NCBI GenBank assembly: GCA_035582835.1
Contig: JAYKAV010000311.1
Location: 1,698,067-1,762,066, forward strand
Direction: 5' to 3'
DNA length: 64,000 nt
Origin: Phoebastria nigripes
Lineage: Eukaryota; Chordata; Aves; Procellariiformes; Diomedeidae
This document shows positions 57,201-64,000 of this stretch, piece by piece. The notes beneath the pieces were generated by a model that had not been told where the DNA came from, did not search any database, and was given only the letters and a program-made list of their open reading frames with translations. Numbering within the stretch: position 1 is the first letter of the stretch; every line of letters begins with the position of its first letter. The position numbers were made by a program, and so were the translations under genes.

Positions 57201-60200
57201 AACATCAGCAGTAAATTATTCTGGCAATGAATTTGCTGAGCTCCCTCATCTACTGCATCAAATATGGCCTTGAGCATCCCTCCCAAATTGGTAGGCGTGC
57301 AATCGGGCTGAGTAGCACCTGCAATGCTCTGGGTCTGGAGGAAGCAGCTCTGCATGGTGGAGCTAGGGAAGCTCTAACATCAAGGAGACAAGAATGAAGA
57401 GGGAAAAGAACTCTTTGCAGACCCAAAGACATCTCAAAGCACACGTATGTGCTTGCTCAGCCTGTGCTAATGCCACTTGTGATTGGTCTGGAGTGTGGGC
57501 AGAGCAAGAGCACTTCTACTGCCTGGATGCTTCCCTACAGCAAATTACCCTGGTGAAAGCTCACCAGCTTCTACTCACTGTCCAGGGAAAGGGACTGTCT
57601 CTGTGGAATGGCCCCAGGAGAGGATGGGGCATTCGGGGGAACAGTTTGATGGAAATATATGAGAAGAATATGGCTCAGGATGTCTGTGACACTGCCATGA
57701 GAATGAATAGTAAAGAAAAGTAGCTTCTCCTTCAAATATTTTTTAGATGCTGACTTTGACACTGTTTACGTATAGTTTTATAACCATCTTGACAACAAAA
57801 TCCTTAGCACAGAGACTGTCTGTACAATGCCTAGCATAACAAAGATTTCCTTTGCTACCATGACACCCTTCATTGCTACCATAAAACAAATAATGACATT
57901 ATCTTGACCTACAAAAACAGGGCAAGGGCTAGCTTAAAGATACAGTGCTGGCATTTAGTAATAAATTGTAGCCATTCTGAAAATGTATATGCTTTCAAAC
58001 TGATTTTAAAAAAATATACAAATATTACTGAGAATGAAGCAGTTTTTTGATGGCTAAATTCAAATAATACTATAGCTATGTATGTCTTGTGAAGACAAAA
58101 TCTCAGTGAAGCTTCTGCGAAAACAAACAGAAATGCTGAAGATGCCTAGAGAAAGATCTGAAAAGAATTCTGAATAATCCCAAATTCTCAACTGAATTTT
58201 TCACAGTAAATCACTGTTATGCTACATTTCCATAGGTCTCATAAGGGTTTCAGTTACTTAAGCCTAATAATAATAAGCTTACATAATATAAATATATATA
58301 AACAGTTTGTATGAAAATGTAATATGAAATGAAATGAAAATGTATATTAAAAATGTAATACTACATAGTTACTCACCACCAAGTTTTAAGTAGGTTTCTG
58401 ACTGAGTTAAAAACCCNAACACTGATGCTATTGTTGAGTGAAAGACCTTGAAGCAATAGAAAATTGATTTTTTTCCCCCAGTTTTTCACAGTGCAGGCAC
58501 TCTATATAGCTGTATTTTAACTGAATCACATCCTGAAGTAGATTTATCATATCTCAGCAGATCTGAAAGTAGTTCTAATCACAATGGAAGAATGAGGAAA
58601 ACCATGCTATAGGAATCAACTTAATTTCAAGGAGAAATCAACAGGAATTCACTAGAGTGAATTTAATTCCCTATTAAAGTAATTTTTTTTTTTAAATTAA
58701 AGGCTATATGAGCTAGTCCTCAGTGAAAACAAGTTTTCAGCTCGTCTCCTAAACTAGGTTTAGCTATTCAATAGTCTCTTCCATTTTCTTAGCAATGAAA
58801 TTGTTATGCCGTCAACTAAAATTGACAACTCTGATCAAAACAGATAGAGTTTTGAATATGCTGAACTTTTTTTTTTTTTTTTAAAATGAAAGTAAAGTGC
58901 AAATTACTTAAAAGGCTTGAGTGTGGAAGCAGGCTGCTGAAGTTGGCCTTCGTATTTTATGTAGCACAGTAGATGAGACTTCATATTTAAAGACATTAGA
59001 TACATTTCCATGTCTTTAAGAGGTGGGAGGAATAAGAACACTGTGGATATTGCGTGGGAGCTTCAAACGTGTAGCACAGCACAGGGCTGAGAGGAAGGGA
59101 TGGGAACAGGGGAACCCATTGCTGTTCCAACATCGCTTCTTTCTATTTTCCATGCAAACCTTTCCTAAGATAGACACGTTCATGACGAAAGGTATCATTG
59201 CTGCCCTCCTATCTCCTCCACCTCTCCCCAGACTAATACAGCAGTAACTCTGGTCTGCAACACTATGTGGTGTACATCTAACTTGCAATGAAAAATAATC
59301 TAGAGGGGATACATCTAGTATCAAATACCTGCAGTTTAGGCATCTAAATCTATCTAGGCTTGTCACCACAGGCTTCCTTTACATCTAACGGAAAGATACA
59401 GATGTATTTCACCTGACTTAGAGTCGTCATCTATTTCAGACAGAGAGGAATTATGCCAAGATTAATTGTGAATAACGGTTGCTACTTTCCACTGACTGCT
59501 GAAGAGGACTGGTAGTGGGGAAAACATTGAGGAAATGGAACAGTGATGCCAGAGAGTGAGGGAGCACCCACTGTCCCCACACAGCTTGTGTGTTCATTAC
59601 ATCTTCCAAGAAATCTTCTTTGTCTGCAACACTGACTACAGCAATGAAGAGAGATGGCTCCTGCTAAAGTTTCATGCTTTAGAGCCTCAGCTTCTTTGAA
59701 CCAGTCGTTGACTCTAATCATTTTAAGAAGGAGCTATCACTTTTACAAAGCATATACTAATTTGCTAAATGCTTCCACTTTTTGAGATGACACTCTTCAT
59801 CACTGCCACAACATTTTAGATTTTCCGTATAAACCTCTGCAGAGAACAGTGTGGATGAAACTTCGACAGGAACCAGCCTACAGAAAGGCCAAGAGGCTGC
59901 AAAGTGGCGCTGCGTTTCCCCTAGGTCTTATTTCACCAGGCTGGGATGATGAGTGGCGACACACTACAGCCCTTGCTGGTGTGCACAGTACATAGAAAGT
60001 AAAGTAAATAGGGATTTAATCAATCCAGGTAAATGTCTTTTTCATACTTACAAGGAGAAGACCATAATGATTGTTTCTTTCAGGAACACTGCACAGTCTT
60101 AGCCTTGACACAAGCCTTTGTGCTACTTAAATCAGAAAGATTTATCCAATGTAAAACTGTGTTTCTATTGAAAAGTTTTACAGAAGGAGGTCTGATTAAG

Positions 60201-60920
60201 GTGTATTTATAGCATAAATTGATAAAATCTGAGACAACCTTAACTCCTCAATTTTCTCATTTGCAGACTATCTTTGGGGTCAAAACTTTCCTTCCTTGCT
60301 ACTTTCTTACTAGTGGAAGGATTTCCTACGTGTTTGTTTTTGCAACCTGATTAATGCGTTCACTCAGTTCAGAGCTCTAAGCTTCTTTCAAGTCTTTTAT
60401 ACCTGCAAACATTTTTAAAATACATTTTAAATCGCCTTTGGCACAAGTGCACTTTAAAAAATATCAGAGGGTGTGAGGGTCAAGTCATAATTTAAGCAAT
60501 TGCAACCTGTAAAGTACTATCTTCTACATGTTGAAATGCATTTATACACACACTGTGGGAAAAAATGGCATTCTTTTTCTCTTTTTGTTTGTTTGTATTA
60601 GATGAAAGAAGGAAATATGCCTTCCCTTAACTGGTGGGGCAGGCAGGGCAAATGCCACACCACAATAGCACTTTTTGTTTCAGCCTGGCTTACCTAATAG
60701 CTCAGAGCTCACAGAGCACTTTCCCCTGCCCTGCTGGGAGGATGGGCCATCAGGCTGGCTGCCTTCCCAGAAAGGAAAAAAGAAAGAAAAGGAGCTAGCT
60801 CCCCATTCAGCAGTTGCAAAGGCAGGGAAGCTCCACCAGTCTGGAGCTGGGAGCAGCTCATTTATTGTCCACGTCAGATTCAGGAAGAAATGTTAAAGCA
60901 CTAGCACTGGAAATATCTCG

Positions 60921-60988
60921 TTCTCTTTTTTCTCTCTCACACGGTCTTTTTCTCTCTTTCACTCCCTCTCTTTCTCTCTTTCTTTTTT
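60921..60988 (+). repeat. Polypyrimidine (CT-rich) microsatellite tract
   Basis: An almost pure C/T run built from TCTCTTT and CTCTC units, broken only by a CACACGG segment. On the EYA4 sense strand it is a GA-rich tract. Confidence 0.85.
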
Positions 60989-63900
60989 AAAAAAACACTA
61001 AAGACAAACCTGTGGCCTTTTTTTGCCTTTTCAAATCAGCAGTATGCATCACTGCAGCTGAATCTGCAAGTATACCCTTGCTGCCTCCCCGGTATCTCCA
61101 AACTGGGAATCAGCTAGAAGATACTGTTCTTAATCTAGACACGAAAAAATGCTTCCTGTTTTTACTCCAGTTATGGTCCCATGATCTCCCCCAGATCTGC
61201 TGCGATCACACCATTTTTATTAAAGTGTTTGCTTTTTAAATCTCAGCATTCCCAGATACCATTGATCTCTTTTCAGGAGAAAAACATACTGAGATGCAGG
61301 AAGAGAGCCACGCTGGGCAATGCTTTCTAGATTTAATCTTGTGATTCCCCAGCTCCACAGAAATATCATAAGCAAACTAGGTGTATCAAAACTGCTTTGG
61401 AGTTATCATTTAATATTCAAACAAATAGCAAGTCACCTCCCATTATATGCATAAGATTCAGTGCTCCCTCAGAAAACCTGAACTTACTTTCTTTCCTCCT
61501 GCTTTTCAAAACTAACCAGGGCCAACAAACGCAAAGAAAAAAAAGAAAAAAAAGAAAACTTTGAAGCTGAAATTTAAAGCAATGAAAGTCAGGAAGTTCA
61601 AAAGTTAATGTTCCTATGGCTGTGTTAACTTGGCCATGTTGCAAATACATCATGCAAATACTTCAAGCTATTTTGTTAAAGGCATATAGTACTGTGCCAT
61701 AAAGCATAATAAAACATGCTGTTTTCTTTTCATGTGGAAACCATCTTGTATGAGCAACAGTACAGTGTATTTCTACTGCTAATGCTGATTTCTCTACCAC
61801 AAGTCAAGTATCTGCCACAAGGCACCTCTCTGTTCTGAAGATGCTGGTGCCTCATTGGGACCGAGCTTTCCCTTAGCTCACCCAACAGCTTACACACTGA
61901 ACTCCCCAGTAACAAAGGGCAACTTCTCTCCTGAGTCTTTTGCCTCACCAGAAAATAATCTGTCTTTCCCCCTTAAGATCAAAGAACACTTATCACAGCT
62001 TTTCCATCCCTCACTTAGAGGAAATTTAAACAAATGGCCTTGTTGATCATCTCCTCCTTTCTGCTCTTCGCTGTCCTGGTTTCTACCTAGGAGCATACCG
62101 ATACCCAAGTGCAGTAAACAACATGATCACACATCCGTCAAATACTCATCCTCACCACAGATGATGAAAAACATGTATGTAAAATACTCTGTTTTAGCAG
62201 AGAAGTCCTTTTTCTCTCCCTGTATTCTTTTGTTTGTCTTCTGTATTTTTAATGTAAGTATTGCTATGTGCTAAGCTTAAAGGGGATCAGCCCCCAAAAA
62301 GTGCCTTACTCTTGGTCAACAATCTCCGGTTTCTTAGCTCCACTGAGAGTTCACTCCCAGGTGCTGGGTCAGCCTTGAGGAAGAAATGTCTACAACACCA
62401 CCAGCTTCACCGTCCTCTCTGTCTTGGAGGAGCATACTCATCAGCTGCATTCTTCATCCCAGAGCTAAAGTGACTTTAAAAGCAAAGATTGTGGTTTTGA
62501 ACTATATTCAAAAAGTTCAGGAAATGTCATTTAGTGGAAAAAAAAGACAGATCTAAAGTGTTCACAATACCCTGACTTGATGTGAGCTTTGTACTAATTA
62601 GTTTTCAAGCACCAAAGTCTCCATAAAAGTCCGGCCCATTTAATAATGAATGAATACCTGACTCATATCATGCATNATCTGATAGAATGGGATGGAATAG
62701 CTTGGGTACATTGAAAGCTTTGTATGTGGATTCAGCTACATGACAACATGGTTTATCGACAATCCAAAGAAAGTTCCTAGGTTGACACTTGAACTATTCA
62801 GGACAACATGGTAGACACAAGCTCTTCCAAGTGTAGCCACTTGTTCACCAGTACCACTTTTACTCTTGCTCAGATACACTTTCGGCCAACTTTTCTTCAC
62901 TGTTGGTCTTAGCCCAAGCGTATATAGCTATAGCTATATGAGCCAGATATAATAGTAGGAGATCAGTGTATTACCTGCAGTGTCTGACAGCACAATCCAT
63001 GCTGTGTGACCAGTCCAGCCCATGCATGTCATACAGAATCAGAAGAAATGCTGATCCTTGTAGACGTCCTTCAGAAAAGGAGAAAAACTAGTGCTGTACT
63101 GTAGCTTTTCATTACAATTTTTAGCATAAATCTATTAAGAAGGACTCAACTCACTTCTGTGTCTTCTGGATCCATCTTCATCTCTCAGGAGAGAAGACTG
63201 CATTCAGTGGACAGTGTTGTATGTGACACAGAGTACCAAAAAGACGAGAAAATGTAACTGACCACTACTCACAGATCAAAAAAGATTATCTGACTTCTTT
63301 ATTAAAGCAATTCAGTTCCACATCGTGCCTGAATTCAGACTGTACGTGCTCTAAAATGTCAACTTCAATTAAATGATCTTGCAACTGGCCATTGGGTAGT
63401 TTTGCTGTGATCGGGCTCAGAAAGCTACAGGCTTGACTGCAGCTGCAGGCAAGCATCCCTCCAGACCGTTGGCTTCTTCAGCTCCAGTTGAACCCCAGTG
63501 CGTTTGACAGAANAAAGGAAGATTCCTGCTCTAAATGTTGTCAGGACAATTTTGCCCTTTAGGACTGAAATAATCAACAGTTGTTGATTATAAGCAGTTG
63601 TTCACTGCTCTCCACAACCCTGAAAGGCAGGAGTACCTCCACGCTGAGTACATGTACTGTGATCTGGGAATGCAAACAGGCTGTTCGTGACTAACTGCAA
63701 TAACTGGAGAAAATGACCCAGTCCCGCCTAGGCTTGCATGGGTTTCCACTGGTGTCTTCACCTTGCTTCAACAGCAGTGGGGGTAACAGCGACGGCTAAC
63801 TGAGGGTATGTTGTATTCAGTCATTTAGCAAAAGGCATTCCCTGAGCTTAAGAGTTGTCAAGCTTGGGACAAGTCTACAAAGATTTAAGCTTAAGTCTAA

Positions 63901-64000
63901 ACAGGAACATGGTGGTTAGGCCCATTATCTTCAATGAAACGATTCAGAATAAAGAAGGGAAGTATGTGAATATGCTTTTGTAGGATGGGGGGCTCAATTG

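Larger units (their letters stand above)
52203..64000. other. Upstream EYA4 intron or 5' region (at least 11.8 kb)
   Basis: I searched the minus strand for the expected start-codon exon (MEDSQDLNEQ-like) and did not find it, so it is probably beyond 64000. Simple AT-rich sequence lies at 54121-54245 and a pyrimidine repeat at 60921-60988. A GC-richer block at about 56030-56370 supports long frames on both strands with no known family. A phase-compatible but unproven start-exon candidate lies at 63155-63181. No other gene is recognisable. Confidence 0.7.

Noticed and set aside
57394..57723. 109-codon plus-strand open frame
   Set aside because: No family resemblance, no supporting splice sites, and it conflicts with other frames over the same DNA; treated as chance.

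Overview
This is vertebrate genomic DNA, and the two CR1 non-LTR retrotransposon tails at about 6070-6530 and 25545-25989 point to a bird (a non-avian reptile is less likely). The DNA is AT-rich with a few short CpG-dense patches, and the isolated single N bases are assembly ambiguities. I see no operons, prokaryotic genes, CRISPR arrays or viral genes.

The window lies inside one large gene on the minus strand, EYA4 (eyes absent homolog 4). I can place ten consecutive coding exons, running 5' to 3' from high to low coordinates: 52153-52202, 28692-28816, 22060-22152, 16125-16191, 14080-14222, 13799-13942, 12723-12802, 12181-12343, 4625-4761 and 2945-3028. Each is flanked by AG and GT, and the codon phases join without a break into one frame (about 328 codons). 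The exons encode almost the whole N-terminal transactivation region, rich in Ser, Thr, Tyr, Pro and Gln, then the basic and proline-rich linker, then the first strand of the C-terminal Eya domain with its WDLDET phosphatase motif. The exon holding the start codon lies above 52202, most likely outside the window. The rest of the Eya domain lies below position 1.

Layout: 1-2944 is intron downstream of the first Eya-domain exon. 2945-16191 holds eight of the ten exons, with introns from 137 bp to 7.4 kb. 16192-28691 has two long introns around one exon. 28817-52152 is a single 23.3 kb intron. 52203-64000 is intron or 5' sequence with no exon I can support firmly.

The noncoding sequence holds two CR1 copies, several short tandem duplications, two perfect hairpins and a set of CpG-dense patches. 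The most useful leads are a 3'/5' splice-site juxtaposition at the exon ending at 52202 (recursive-splicing type), a CpG islet touching the same exon, a CTCF-like motif in a CpG patch at 50376-50389, and a phase-compatible candidate start exon at 63155-63181. I found no evidence for a novel multi-gene system. All exon calls are from reading the sequence and remembered family features; no alignment was run.
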